DNA of 32,842 nt from Algoriphagus sp. (lineage in GTDB: Bacteria > Bacteroidota > Bacteroidia > Cytophagales > Cyclobacteriaceae): contig JAHEBE010000007.1 in assembly GCA_024642365.1 (NCBI GenBank), positions 1 to 32,842 on the forward strand, given 5' to 3'. The position numbers and the translations under genes were made by a program. Positions 15,663 through 25,300 of the stretch are shown in pieces. Below the pieces are notes generated by a model that was not told the origin of the DNA, ran no database searches, and worked only from the letters and a program-made list of their open reading frames with translations. Position 1 is the stretch's first letter. Every line of letters begins with the position of its first letter.

Positions 15663-16574
15663 CTAGAGCGCTTTCATCCAATCTAAGAGGACGGATCTCC
15701 AGTTCTCAACGGGACCTTTTCCAAGTCCAAAGGCAAACCCATGGCCACCATTCGGATAAACATGCAAAGAAGCAGAAACTCCTTTTTCCCTTAATGCAGC
15801 GTAGTAAAGCAATGAATTTTCTACTGGAACTCCGGTGTCATCTCCGGCATGAACCAAAAAGGTTGTAGGTGTTTCGGTAGTCACATTTAATTCTGCCGAG
15901 AAGCGCTTTTTCAACTCATCTGACGCATTTTCTCCCAAGAGTGCATTCATGGATCCTGAATGAATTGCCGGCGTAACAAAAGTGATTACAGGATAAACCA
16001 AAATCGAGAAATCGGGCCTGGCGGATAAATTGTCAATGGAATCTTTTGGACGATCGACTTCGTGTGAATATTGCGTGCTGAGTGTGGAAGCCAAGTGTCC
16101 CCCGGCTGAAAAGCCCATTATCCCAACTTTAGTAGGATCTATATTCCAACTCTCAGCATGTTGCCGGACAAGACGTACAGCTCGCTGAGCATCGAGTAGG
16201 GGTACTTCTTTTGGGTCTGTTAGAGATTTGGACCGAGGCAAGCGATATTTTACCACAATTCCCGCAATTCCTTGTGAATTAAGCCATTTGGCGAAGTCAG
16301 TTCCTTCCCAATCATAAGCCAAAATACTATATCCTCCTCCAGGAAAAATAACTACTGCTTGTCCAGTGGCCATTTGCTTTGCAGGAAGGTATACTTCAAT
16401 GGTGGGGACTTGGACATTCCCAATACGGATGATTCCTGAGGAGACCACTTCCTCTTTCAAATCCATCTCATTTTGAAGGGGTGGAGTGCCTTCCCAAAGT
16501 GGAAGCGTAACTTTTTGGGCTTGAATTGAAAGCGTGACCATTGCTAGACCAAGGAAAAGAGCTAAAGATTTCAT
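15663..16574 (-). CDS. Secreted alpha/beta-hydrolase esterase (BD-FAE/acetyl-esterase-like)
   Basis: The 303-residue protein has a signal peptide (MKSLALFLGLAMVTLSIQAQ) and an alpha/beta-hydrolase domain. The oxyanion loop is FPGGGY, the nucleophile Ser156 lies in GFSAGG, and Asp246 (HAGDDTGVP) with His278 (NGGHGF) complete the triad. It resembles secreted acetyl-xylan or other carbohydrate acetyl esterases. Placed 10 bases after the fucose permease gene, it may remove ester groups from fucose-containing polysaccharides before the sugar is taken up. This is inference from context; the fold and catalytic residues are clear. Confidence 0.9.
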   Translation of the reverse strand: MKSLALFLGLAMVTLSIQAQKVTLPLWEGTPPLQNEMDLKEEVVSSGIIRIGNVQVPTIEVYLPAKQMATGQAVVIFPGGGYSILAYDWEGTDFAKWLNSQGIAGIVVKYRLPRSKSLTDPKEVPLLDAQRAVRLVRQHAESWNIDPTKVGIMGFSAGGHLASTLSTQYSHEVDRPKDSIDNLSARPDFSILVYPVITFVTPAIHSGSMNALLGENASDELKKRFSAELNVTTETPTTFLVHAGDDTGVPVENSLLYYAALREKGVSASLHVYPNGGHGFAFGLGKGPVENWRSVLLDWMKAL

Positions 16575-16584
16575 GGGTTTGTGG

Positions 16585-17898
16585 TTAAGTTTTAATCAGA
16601 TTTTTTGCGCGTAGACTAAAAAGTAGAACCATAACGAAACAGGCCAAAGGTAAAATAAATGAAAAGTTGACCTCGGGGACTCCGAGGATCAGCATGTCAT
16701 TGTAATTTGATCCGCCAAGGTCGAGAATCATTCCTTGCAAGGTTGGCATAATTGCTCCGCCTACAATTGCCATCACTAAGAAAGCTGCTGCAAATTTAGA
16801 GTCTTCTCCTAATCCCTCTAGGGCAATCCCATATATCGTCGGAAACATAAGAGACATTGCAAATGAAATGGCGACTAAGCTATAAAGTCCTCCCATTCCA
16901 GAGATGAAAATTGCTCCGGCCGTAAATAAAATGGCTAAAACAGAAAATAGACTTAACAGCTTGCTAGGATTGACAAATCGAAGTAGAAATGTGCAAATCC
17001 ATCTGCCTATAAGAAAAACTACCAGAGCTGCATAGCCAAAATTTACCGCTTCTGCATTGGAGATACCAAGTACCTCTGCATATTGATAGATATAGGTCCA
17101 GACCATGATTTGTGCCCCGACATAAAACATTTGTGCTAAGGTCCCCTCGACAAAATTTCGGTTTTTCAAGAGTCGATTCATCGTGTTCTTAAAATCCACT
17201 TTGTTATTTGAGTCCTTGTTTTCAGGCATTTTGGCTAAGGAGATCACTACCAAGATTCCCAACACAACCAAGCCTAAAATCACATATGGATTCCGAATCA
17301 CCATTAAGTCAGCGGTTCGAATGACTGCTTTGGCAGATTCATCCAAAGAGTTAAAAATGATTATCCCATTTTCATCGCTGTTATTTGACTGAAGGCTGTT
17401 TAGGATAAACTCCTTTGCTACAAAAAGGCCAGCTAAAGCTCCCATTGGGTTAAATGCCTGGGCTAGATTTAGACGCTGTGTGGCAGTAGCTTCCGAACCC
17501 ATCGAAAGGATATAGGGGTTTGCAGTGGTCTCTAAAAATGCCAATCCAAATGTTAAAATGTACAGGGAAGCCAAAAAGAAACCATAGCTTTCCCATGCCG
17601 CGGCCGGGTAAAATAACATTGCTCCAAAGAAATATAGGCCCAGACCAAGTAAAATCCCCTTTTTGTACGAGTACTTTTTTATGAAAAAAGCCGCTGGCAA
17701 TGCCATAGTAAAGTAGCCTCCATAAAATGCCAACTGAACAAAGGATGCCTGTGTATTATTCAATTCTAACACCCGCTTGAAAGCTGCAACCATCGGGTTG
17801 GTGATGTCATTGGCAAAACCCCAAAGTGCAAACAGGGAAGTGATCAGGATAAAAGGAATCAGTAAATGCTTCGGGACAAGGGAAGGTTTTGAGTTCAT
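16585..17898 (-). CDS. fucP: FucP-type sugar:proton symporter
   Basis: A 437-residue MFS transporter with about twelve membrane helices. The N-terminal region (LFALWGFANDITNPMVAAFKRV) is the FucP-family hallmark, including the membrane-embedded acidic residue of the N-D-x-x-N/x-P type helix. E. coli FucP takes up L-fucose with a proton; related proteins take glucose, galactose or other sugars, so the specificity is taken from the surrounding fucose-oxidation genes. The gene's start overlaps the stop of the SDR gene by 4 bases (ATGA), showing tight coupling with the first enzyme of the pathway. Confidence 0.9.
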   Translation of the reverse strand: MNSKPSLVPKHLLIPFILITSLFALWGFANDITNPMVAAFKRVLELNNTQASFVQLAFYGGYFTMALPAAFFIKKYSYKKGILLGLGLYFFGAMLFYPAAAWESYGFFLASLYILTFGLAFLETTANPYILSMGSEATATQRLNLAQAFNPMGALAGLFVAKEFILNSLQSNNSDENGIIIFNSLDESAKAVIRTADLMVIRNPYVILGLVVLGILVVISLAKMPENKDSNNKVDFKNTMNRLLKNRNFVEGTLAQMFYVGAQIMVWTYIYQYAEVLGISNAEAVNFGYAALVVFLIGRWICTFLLRFVNPSKLLSLFSVLAILFTAGAIFISGMGGLYSLVAISFAMSLMFPTIYGIALEGLGEDSKFAAAFLVMAIVGGAIMPTLQGMILDLGGSNYNDMLILGVPEVNFSFILPLACFVMVLLFSLRAKNLIKT

Positions 17899-18659
17899 AG
17901 TGAGCGGTCAAGATGGGTATAGCCTCCATCGACAAAGATTTGTTGTCCTGTAACGTGGCTGGCTTTTTCGGAAAGCAAGAAAATGACCATTGCTGCTATT
18001 TCTTCAGGTCTTGTCATTCGATTTTCGAGCGGTATTTTTGAATTGATTGTATTAAGTTTTTCTGAAGGATTCTCGAATGATTGGATCCAATCCGCATACA
18101 TCGGAGTCATGACTTCTGCAGGAATTACAGCATTAACTCGGATCTGATAGGGCAGAAGTTCTACAGCCCACTCTCGGGTGAGTGCAAGGATGGCACCTTT
18201 AGAAGCGGTATAGCCTGAGGTATTCCCTTGACCAGTGATTGCGGTTTTGCTGCTGATATTTACAATATTTCCTTTACTGGATTTGAGAAAAGGCAAGGCA
18301 AAATGAACCAGATCGTAATAATGAAAAAGGTTTTTTGATATAGAGTCTGTAAATGCTTTGGGATTTCCTTTTTCTAACCCCACGCCATCATTGACTCCAG
18401 CATTATTAACGATTCCATCAATTCGCCCAAAAATATCAATCGCTTTCTCAACTGCCTTTTTTGAGTGTTCCTCCTGTGAAAGCAAAACAGGAATTTGAAG
18501 CCCGACTCCCTTTTCTAATATTTCCGCTCCTGATTTTTCGTCCGGATCTATTATTACCGGGATTGCACCTTCCTCCAAAAGCCCTTTTGTTATCGCTCCT
18601 CCAATTCCTTTTGCTCCTCCACTTATAAGAAATACTTTGTCCTTAAGATTTAAATTCAT
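17895..18659 (-). CDS. SDR-family dehydrogenase, probable L-fucose dehydrogenase
   Basis: A 254-residue classical short-chain dehydrogenase. The coenzyme-binding motif is SGGAKGIG (13-20), Asp38 at the end of the second strand favours NAD over NADP, NNAG lies at 85-88, and the active site is Ser137-Tyr150-Lys154 (YTASK). C-terminal residues form a VDGGYT end. In the non-phosphorylating L-fucose pathway an SDR of this kind oxidises L-fucose to L-fuconolactone. The assignment depends on context: it lies between the lactonase (28 bases upstream) and the fucose permease (4-base overlap). The exact substrate (fucose, galactose or arabinose) cannot be told from sequence. Confidence 0.78.
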   Translation of the reverse strand: MNLNLKDKVFLISGGAKGIGGAITKGLLEEGAIPVIIDPDEKSGAEILEKGVGLQIPVLLSQEEHSKKAVEKAIDIFGRIDGIVNNAGVNDGVGLEKGNPKAFTDSISKNLFHYYDLVHFALPFLKSSKGNIVNISSKTAITGQGNTSGYTASKGAILALTREWAVELLPYQIRVNAVIPAEVMTPMYADWIQSFENPSEKLNTINSKIPLENRMTRPEEIAAMVIFLLSEKASHVTGQQIFVDGGYTHLDRSL

Positions 18660-18687
18660 GGGATTTGGAGCTTATTCGATCAATAAT

Positions 18688-19518
18688 TTAAGACATTATT
18701 CGGTAAAACTCAGCAGCAGTTTTTCCCATGATCTGTGCTTTCTCGCTTGGAGAAAGCGATGAGATAAATTCTTCAATAATTTCAATTACCTGACTGTATT
18801 GCCCTGCTACGAGGCAGACAGGCCAGTCACTACCAAACATCAAACGTTTTGGGCCAAAGAGTTCAAGGGAAGTGTCCAGATAGACTTTTAGCGATTCTTT
18901 GGTCCAGTTTTTCCAATCAGCTTCGGTGATCAAACCGGAAAGCTTGCAATACATATAATCTCGCTCTGCGAGCAAGCTCATCTCTTTTTTCCATTCGCGC
19001 CAAATTCCCAGTTTTACATTTGGTTTGGCTAGGTGATCAATTACAAAAAGTTGCTCAGGTGCTTTTTTAACAAAATGGAAAGTTGCTTCCAATTGATTGG
19101 CAAACACCAAAATATCATAGCTGTATCCTCTTTTTCCTAGTTTGCTGATTCCTCGGATAAATTCAGGTCTCAGCATGTAGTCCTCATTTTTTGATTGGAG
19201 GACTTCGCGATAGCCTTTTAATTTCGATTGATTGGCGAATTGATCCAATTGCCCATCTAGATCATCTGCCCCAAGATCAACCCAACCGACGACTCCTTTT
19301 ATAAAATCATATTCGGCAGCTAAATCGCAAAGAAATGCAGTCTCCCGTATACTCTCATCTGCCTGTACGGCGATACATCCATCCATCGAATGCTCGGAAA
19401 GTAAAGGGCTTAAATCTTCCGGGAGGAAGTTTTTACGAATCGCCTTCATTTCTTGGGTGATCCATTCTTGTCTTTTGGGATCATATTTCCAAAAATGCTG
19501 ATGCGAATCTATTCTCAT
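18688..19518 (-). CDS. Amidohydrolase-2 family lactonase, probable L-fuconolactonase
   Basis: The 276-residue TIM-barrel amidohydrolase (COG3618 type) begins MRIDSHQHFWKYDP, with His6 and His8 of the metal site, and has the C-terminal FGSDWPVC motif with Asp231. L-fuconolactonases of this family open L-fuconolactone to L-fuconate. The internal strand LFVIDHLAKP supplies another histidine. Its start overlaps the stop of the FAH-family gene by 4 bases, and the SDR gene follows after 28 bases, so this is within a single operon. L-rhamnono-lactonases are close relatives and would also fit a deoxy-sugar pathway. Confidence 0.8.
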   Translation of the reverse strand: MRIDSHQHFWKYDPKRQEWITQEMKAIRKNFLPEDLSPLLSEHSMDGCIAVQADESIRETAFLCDLAAEYDFIKGVVGWVDLGADDLDGQLDQFANQSKLKGYREVLQSKNEDYMLRPEFIRGISKLGKRGYSYDILVFANQLEATFHFVKKAPEQLFVIDHLAKPNVKLGIWREWKKEMSLLAERDYMYCKLSGLITEADWKNWTKESLKVYLDTSLELFGPKRLMFGSDWPVCLVAGQYSQVIEIIEEFISSLSPSEKAQIMGKTAAEFYRIMS

Positions 19519-20378
19519 GCTTCAGGGTCATTCATCGCCACTTGGCGAGACCAACCCAGTCCCTCAATTCCCAATTCGACGACATCCCCGTTTTGTAGGT
19601 ATTTTGGTTCGGGTTTAAGCCCCATTCCCACTCCAGCTGGAGTGCCTGTGGAGATCACATCACCAGGAAGCAGAGTCATGTATTGACTGATATGAGAAAC
19701 GATCGTAGGTAAATCAAAAATAAGATCGGAAGTATTGCTGTCTTGAAGGATTTTACCGTTCAATTTGAGCCAAAGTCGCAGGTGATGTGGATCTACGATC
19801 TCGTCTTTTGTAGCCAAATAAGGCCCTAAGGGAGCGAAATTATCTGCGCTTTTTCCTTTTACCCATTGACCACCATGGCGAAGTTGGAAGTCACGTTCGC
19901 TGACATCGTTGTGAAGGCAATAGCCTGCTACGTAGTCCATCGCTTGTGCTACACTTACATATTTTGCACGCTTTCCGATTACAATTGCAAGCTCCACTTC
20001 CCAGTCTGTTTGGACTGAGTTTTTTGGAATTAAAATAGGATCAAATGGACCGCAAAGCGATGAGGTTGCTTTCATGAAAATAATTGGAACTTCGGGAACT
20101 GCCATTCCAGCCTCTTCGGCATGTTTTCGGTAGTTGAGCCCAACACAAATGATTTTTGAAGGTCGGGCAATTGGAGAACCTATTCTCGCATTAGTTGGGA
20201 TTTCCTTTAAGGATCCCTGCTTCTCAGAAAGCCAAGCTGAAAGTCGCTTTAATCCATCAGAAGCAAAGAACGCTTCATTCCAATCTTCTCCAAAACTGGA
20301 ACAATCCAGATTTCTTCCTTTTGCGTCTTGAATTCCAGACTTTTCTTTTCCGGCTTCGCCAAATCGTATCAGTTTCAT
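19515..20378 (-). CDS. FAH-family hydrolase, probable 2,4-diketo-3-deoxy-L-fuconate hydrolase
   Basis: A 287-residue fumarylacetoacetate-hydrolase-family protein. The family motif GLNYRKHAEE (80-89) precedes the metal ligands Glu127, Glu129 and Asp158 (WEVELAIVIG and HNDVSERDFQ). The later STGTPAGVGMG loop is also typical. Members cut C-C bonds of diketo acids. In the L-fucose pathway the substrate is 2,4-diketo-3-deoxy-L-fuconate, giving pyruvate and L-lactate; generic annotations often call it ureidoglycolate lyase. Its place between a keto-deoxy-sugar dehydrogenase and a lactonase supports the sugar-acid role. The downstream lactonase start overlaps its stop. Confidence 0.8.
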   Translation of the reverse strand: MKLIRFGEAGKEKSGIQDAKGRNLDCSSFGEDWNEAFFASDGLKRLSAWLSEKQGSLKEIPTNARIGSPIARPSKIICVGLNYRKHAEEAGMAVPEVPIIFMKATSSLCGPFDPILIPKNSVQTDWEVELAIVIGKRAKYVSVAQAMDYVAGYCLHNDVSERDFQLRHGGQWVKGKSADNFAPLGPYLATKDEIVDPHHLRLWLKLNGKILQDSNTSDLIFDLPTIVSHISQYMTLLPGDVISTGTPAGVGMGLKPEPKYLQNGDVVELGIEGLGWSRQVAMNDPEA

Positions 20379-20449
20379 AGGGCTGTTTTTATCAAATAGT
20401 GAATTGCAAGCTTTTTATAAGCAAGCCTTTTTTCGATTGTTGAAGAGGA

Positions 20450-21208
20450 TTACATTTTCAATCCCATAAATCCTCCATCAATGTTGTAATTACTTCCTGT
20501 AATAAATCCACCGGCTTCTGAGCTTATGAAGTAGGCCAGTTCTGCGATTTCTTCAGGTGTTCCCATTCTTCCGATGGGTTGGGTCGCTGCTAATTTTTCA
20601 AACATTTCTTTTTCCTGTCCAGGATAGGTTCTTGCGATAAATCCATCTACAAATGGCGTGTGAACCCTACCTGGAGAAATGCAATTGCATCGAATCCCCT
20701 CACTTACATAATCTCTTGCGATACTCAAAGTCATGGTATACATGGCACCTTTGGTCATGCTATAGGCAAATCGATCCGGGATTCCGATGGTCGCGGCTAC
20801 AGAAGCCATATTTAAAATCGAACCACCACCATCTTGCTTTAACTTCCCGAGAGCAGCTTGGATGCAAAGGAAGGATCCTTTGACATTAACTTGGAAAAGA
20901 CGTTCAAAATCAGCTTCACTCGTATTTTCTACTTTTCCAATATGGGAGATCCCAGCATTGTTGATTAAAGTGTCAATTTTTCCCGGAATGGCAGCAAATG
21001 TTGCATTAACAGCAGTTGATTGGGTAATGTCGCAAAGGAGAAATGCCGTCGAAAATCCCTGATTCTTCAGTTCTTTTTCCACTTTTTCACCCTCCGATTG
21101 GTTTGCATCAATAAAAAAAACGCTCCAATGCTCTTTGGCAAACTTTTTAACCATGGCTAATCCAATCCCGCTGGCACCCCCTGTTATTACAACTGTCTTG
21201 TTTTTCAT
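20450..21208 (-). CDS. SDR-family dehydrogenase, probable 2-keto-3-deoxy-L-fuconate dehydrogenase
   Basis: A 252-residue classical SDR with ITGGASGIG at the coenzyme site (8-16), Asp34 for NAD preference, NNAG at 83-86, and the catalytic Ser136-Tyr149-Lys153 (YSMTK). The C-terminus is IDGGFMGLKM. In the L-fucose oxidative route a dehydrogenase of this type oxidises C4 of 2-keto-3-deoxy-L-fuconate to the 2,4-diketo acid, the substrate of the FAH-family enzyme encoded next. The gap of 71 bases to that gene holds no terminator. The assignment among SDR enzymes is by context. Confidence 0.76.
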   Translation of the reverse strand: MKNKTVVITGGASGIGLAMVKKFAKEHWSVFFIDANQSEGEKVEKELKNQGFSTAFLLCDITQSTAVNATFAAIPGKIDTLINNAGISHIGKVENTSEADFERLFQVNVKGSFLCIQAALGKLKQDGGGSILNMASVAATIGIPDRFAYSMTKGAMYTMTLSIARDYVSEGIRCNCISPGRVHTPFVDGFIARTYPGQEKEMFEKLAATQPIGRMGTPEEIAELAYFISSEAGGFITGSNYNIDGGFMGLKM

Positions 21209-21223
21209 AGGCTTAGTAAAAAA

Positions 21224-21253
21224 GAAATATACAAATCAAAAAGGGTTGACAAA
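21224..21253 (-). promoter_or_regulatory. Candidate promoter for the fucose-oxidation genes
   Basis: On the - strand TTTG (21250-21253) is followed after 18 bases by TATATTTC (21224-21231), which differs from TAnnTTTG only in the last base. It would start transcription close to the SDR start codon at 21208, with a very short leader, and could separate the fucose genes from the Gfo/Idh/MocA gene upstream. Confidence 0.38.
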
Positions 21254-21269
21254 AGCAGATTTATAAGAC

Positions 21270-22349
21270 CTATAATTTTACCAGGTTACCCGTTTTCACA
21301 GATTCATCGCAGGCAAATGCGATTTTTAAACTGTTGATCGCGTCATCTAAATGCTCGGTCAAGTCTATATTTTCTGTTATTGCCTTGAGGAAATAAGCTT
21401 GCTCTCGATCGCAGAGACCTTGATGATCGGGTTCATCTGTCATATCTATCCATTCATCAGGTTGGATAAATTCGTTTTTCGTATCAATAGCTGCATGATG
21501 AACTCGGATGGATTCAGTTTTAGTGTGGCTGTCTACGTTGTCCGATTTACCACTGGATCCAGCGTCTTTTGCAGTTATTGAAACTGAGCCCTTTGGACCA
21601 AAAACATCTTTGACGAAGAATGCGGTTTCTGATACCATCGGTCCCCAAGCCGCCTCATACCAACCTACTGAACCATCTTCGAATCGGATTTGGAGTTGGC
21701 CATAATTGTAGTTGTCCTCAGCAATATCAGGAGTAAGCCTAGCACCGATCGCTGAAACTGAAATCGGCTTTGATCGAGTCATTTGACACATGACATCTAT
21801 GTAGTGAACTCCACAATCAACAATAGGACTTAGGCTTTTCATTAGGTTTCGATGAACATCCCACATGTAACCATGGCTTTGCTGGTTGAGATTCATTCGC
21901 ATGACTAGAGGCTTGCCCATTTTTTGTGCTTCTTCGATAAACCGAATCCAGGAAGGATGATGCCTGAGGATATAGCCTACCACCACTTTTTTACCGGTTT
22001 CTTTTGCTTTGTTGATGATGCGTTCGCAGCCTAAGACGGTATCTGCTAGGGGTTTTTCAATGAATACATGACAGGCTGCTTCCAAAGCTTTAAGTGCAAA
22101 TTCTTCATGAGTATCAGGATAAGTGGAAATGCAAACTGCATCTGGTCTTGAAGTTGCTAAAGCAGAATCAAAATCTTCAAAAAGGGGATAGGATGCTTGC
22201 AAAGATTGATTAAGCTTGGATTTACTTTCACCCCGAGCTACCAGGCCACAGATTTCAAATTCAGGCATATGATGGTAAGCAGTTGCATGAGAAGCACCCA
22301 TGTTTCCGCATCCAACTATCAGAATTCGGATTTTTTTATTTTCGCTCAT
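21270..22349 (-). CDS. Gfo/Idh/MocA-family sugar oxidoreductase
   Basis: A 359-residue NAD(P)-dependent oxidoreductase. The N-terminal Rossmann motif is VGCGNMG (12-18) and the conserved E-K-P is Glu98-Lys99-Pro100 (FIEKPLADT), followed by the DCGVHYIDVM segment holding Asp and His of the active site. Members oxidise or isomerise sugars, sugar nucleotides and inositols. The substrate is unknown; closeness to the fucose genes suggests a sugar role. The start overlaps the end of the AsmA-like gene by 14 bases, while 61 bases separate its stop from the SDR gene, so it may belong with either transcript. Confidence 0.88.
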   Translation of the reverse strand: MSENKKIRILIVGCGNMGASHATAYHHMPEFEICGLVARGESKSKLNQSLQASYPLFEDFDSALATSRPDAVCISTYPDTHEEFALKALEAACHVFIEKPLADTVLGCERIINKAKETGKKVVVGYILRHHPSWIRFIEEAQKMGKPLVMRMNLNQQSHGYMWDVHRNLMKSLSPIVDCGVHYIDVMCQMTRSKPISVSAIGARLTPDIAEDNYNYGQLQIRFEDGSVGWYEAAWGPMVSETAFFVKDVFGPKGSVSITAKDAGSSGKSDNVDSHTKTESIRVHHAAIDTKNEFIQPDEWIDMTDEPDHQGLCDREQAYFLKAITENIDLTEHLDDAINSLKIAFACDESVKTGNLVKL

Positions 22350-25300
22350 TTTCTTGACTTACAGTTTCATTAGGGGGATTTGAAGCATCATCTTCAATTT
22401 CATCCAACTCATCACTTTTGGTTATTTTACCAACTTTCATCTCATAGACTTCATAATTCCCGGTAATTTTCATCGGTATCCCCAAAATACCAAGCGGGGG
22501 CAAACCTAGCCGGATTCCGAGGCTCATATCTCCATCTAGACTAACCTGCCCCTCAATTCTTGGGCGAAATCCTGCGATTTTCATTTTGGTCCGCGGGATA
22601 GTTATTAGATTATTGTCAATCGAAGTAGTGATGAATACGTCACTTAATTCCGGATCGGTGAGCGCTTCATTCTCAGTTTCCTTCGCGATGGAATTCATCA
22701 ATTTGAATCCCATAAATTTCACTTTATTTAATCCCAATGTCCCACCCCCTTCAATCGAAGGCAAGATTGGGTACATATTGGCATCTAATCTTCCAGCCAG
22801 TTTGTAATCTAGGGATGCATCGCCATTGGCATATTCAGCAAAACTGACCATCTCTCTAAAGAGCTCGATTTCTTGATAGGCTTTTTGAATATTAAAACTA
22901 TTGGCCTTGATTTCGTATTCAAATTCCGCTTCAAAAGGATTGGTAGCCCTATAAACCGAATTCATTAGAATCCGTCCGTCTGCTATACCAAATGAGGTGT
23001 CTTTCAATCTGATTTCACCAGGAGCAGTGGACACCTCACCTTGAAAATCTAAAATTTTCATTGTTTTAAAAGAAAGCGAGTCTACTTGCGCAGTGAAGGA
23101 AATAGCCAGATTTTTTGGCGGTAAAATCACACCGCTCACTTCTGAGTTTGGGCTATCAGGATCAGTGCTGTCTTCAGCGAAAAACATGAAATCATCCAAG
23201 TTGATGTATTGAGACTTGAAATCTAACTTCCCTTGAATCAATCCATTCGGGTCAAAAAAGTAGTCCAGGTAATTAGTAACGAATCCATTAACCAACACTT
23301 GATTCCCTTCAAAGTCAACTAAGACATCGTTTAGGTTGATTTTTTCTTGGTTGAAATCAAGCGTCCCATTAGCTATCTTGAGGGGAGCCGGGAGAAAGTC
23401 TGTAAAGATATTAATCCCTTGAGCCTCAATTTTTCCTCGATTATTCAACCTGTTGAAATTTCCTGCAAGCGCATCTTTTTGACTTCCTTCAAGTTGCACA
23501 TCGGTCAATAAGTGTCCCTCTATTTCTATTCCTTCCACCCCAAAAAACGCATACAATTTTCCTAGGTCAAGCCTTCCATTTGATTCTATTTTATACTTCA
23601 GGTCTTCCAAGTTTTCAATGTTGGCAGTGAACAGAAATGGATGATCGACGAACTTGAATGAGACTGGTTGCAGATCGAGCTTGATATCACTAAAGCTTGT
23701 GCTCTCACTTTTTACTGCTAAAATCAGCGATAAATCTTCAATAGGCTCGGAATAATAGGGGGTCAGAATGTATCCATTGGAGATGGTAAACCTACTATCG
23801 ACAATTGGTACTTGTTTCTTTTCGGGGATATAGTTGCCTTTCGCTACTAAGTTGAGATCAAGCATACCGGCCAATTGGTATCCTGAATCCAGTGGGTAAA
23901 ACTTAGGAATATCGGCCAAATTGAATTTACTGGTCAAGTTTGCATCGACTTGGTTATTAGCTGGCCCATCAAAATCAAAATAACCCTGAGTGACTTGATC
24001 TAAAACTTTAAAATTGAAATCTCGAAGTTGGACTTTGGTATTCCCAATCAAACTATCAGCATTGGATAAGTTTAGATTAAAATTGATGTCTTTTATGGCT
24101 TCAGGCAATTCAGCCCATTTGATATAGCCTTCGGAATAGCTTGCAGTAAAAGTGAATGGGGGAATTGAGGTGAAATTTTGTGTTTTTTGGCTCGGTGATA
24201 AGTATCGTTCTTCATATGCCAAGTAGCCGTCAGCATTTAATGCAAGCGCTAATTCTCCCCGATATTCCAGGTTTTCAATTCCAAAAGCTTCATTAAAAAA
24301 TGAAAGATTCAATTCAGAAGTGACATTTGTCGATAGCTTCATTGGATTCAGTCCTTTCAAGCGTAAGGACCCATCAAAAAAACCATCGTTCAATTTAAAT
24401 GCTAAGGTATCTACATCTAATTCGAGTTGCTCTGGATCTAGTTTTGGGATGAGTAAGTTCAAACCCATTGAAATGCCCTCCACAGCATGAGGAGCCGAAT
24501 TGTGTTTGATTGATCCATCCCTCACTTGTACATTTAGCGCCAAAGCAGGCATTTCATTCAATTCCGGCGCATACAATCCTTGCAGTGAGCCAACAATATC
24601 CCCAGTTCCGCTGGTTTGGAGTTGGTCTAATTCTGGCAAATAAGCATCGGGTATGATAGATAATAATTGTCCAAGCTTCGCATCGAAAGATTCTAATACG
24701 AAATTCATATCATATCCTTCTGGGACGAATTCAAATTTGCCGATGAAATTTACTGGAAGCTCATTGAGGACCAGATCATTCCTAGTGAAATTCAAGGTTG
24801 TTGATTCGGTATTGATTTGGGTCAATAGATCGGCAGAAACGCGGTCACGATTTAAAATTGGAATTCCTTCATAAATCAACCGAAAATCAGATATAGTCAC
24901 CTGGCTGGATAGATCAATATTTTGATCAGCAAATTTCCCGCTACCCGAATAATCAATCCCAATAGCCTTGATTTCCATTCCTAAAGACGTGTCCAGATAC
25001 TCTATTCGGCTATCTTTAAAATAAACACCAGTAAGCTCCATTTCATATTCTTTGCTTGCTGTACTATCTGTGCTTTCTTCCGATGGCTTTAAAATATTAA
25101 AGTTTGAATCGCCTTTTCGGTCGCGCATGATTCGAATTAAGGCCTTGTTCAAATAAATTTCTTCGACACTTACTCGATCATTGAGAAGCGAAAAAAGCCC
25201 TATTCCTACAGATAAGTCTTCCACGAAAAAAAGAGTGTCTTGGGAAAACGGTGCTGAACCTCCCAAATAAAATTCATCCGCAGAAAGTGTCAGTGCTGGA

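Noticed and set aside
20653-21062. Open frames on + strand within the SDR gene
   Set aside because: Antisense to the conserved SDR motifs; no support.
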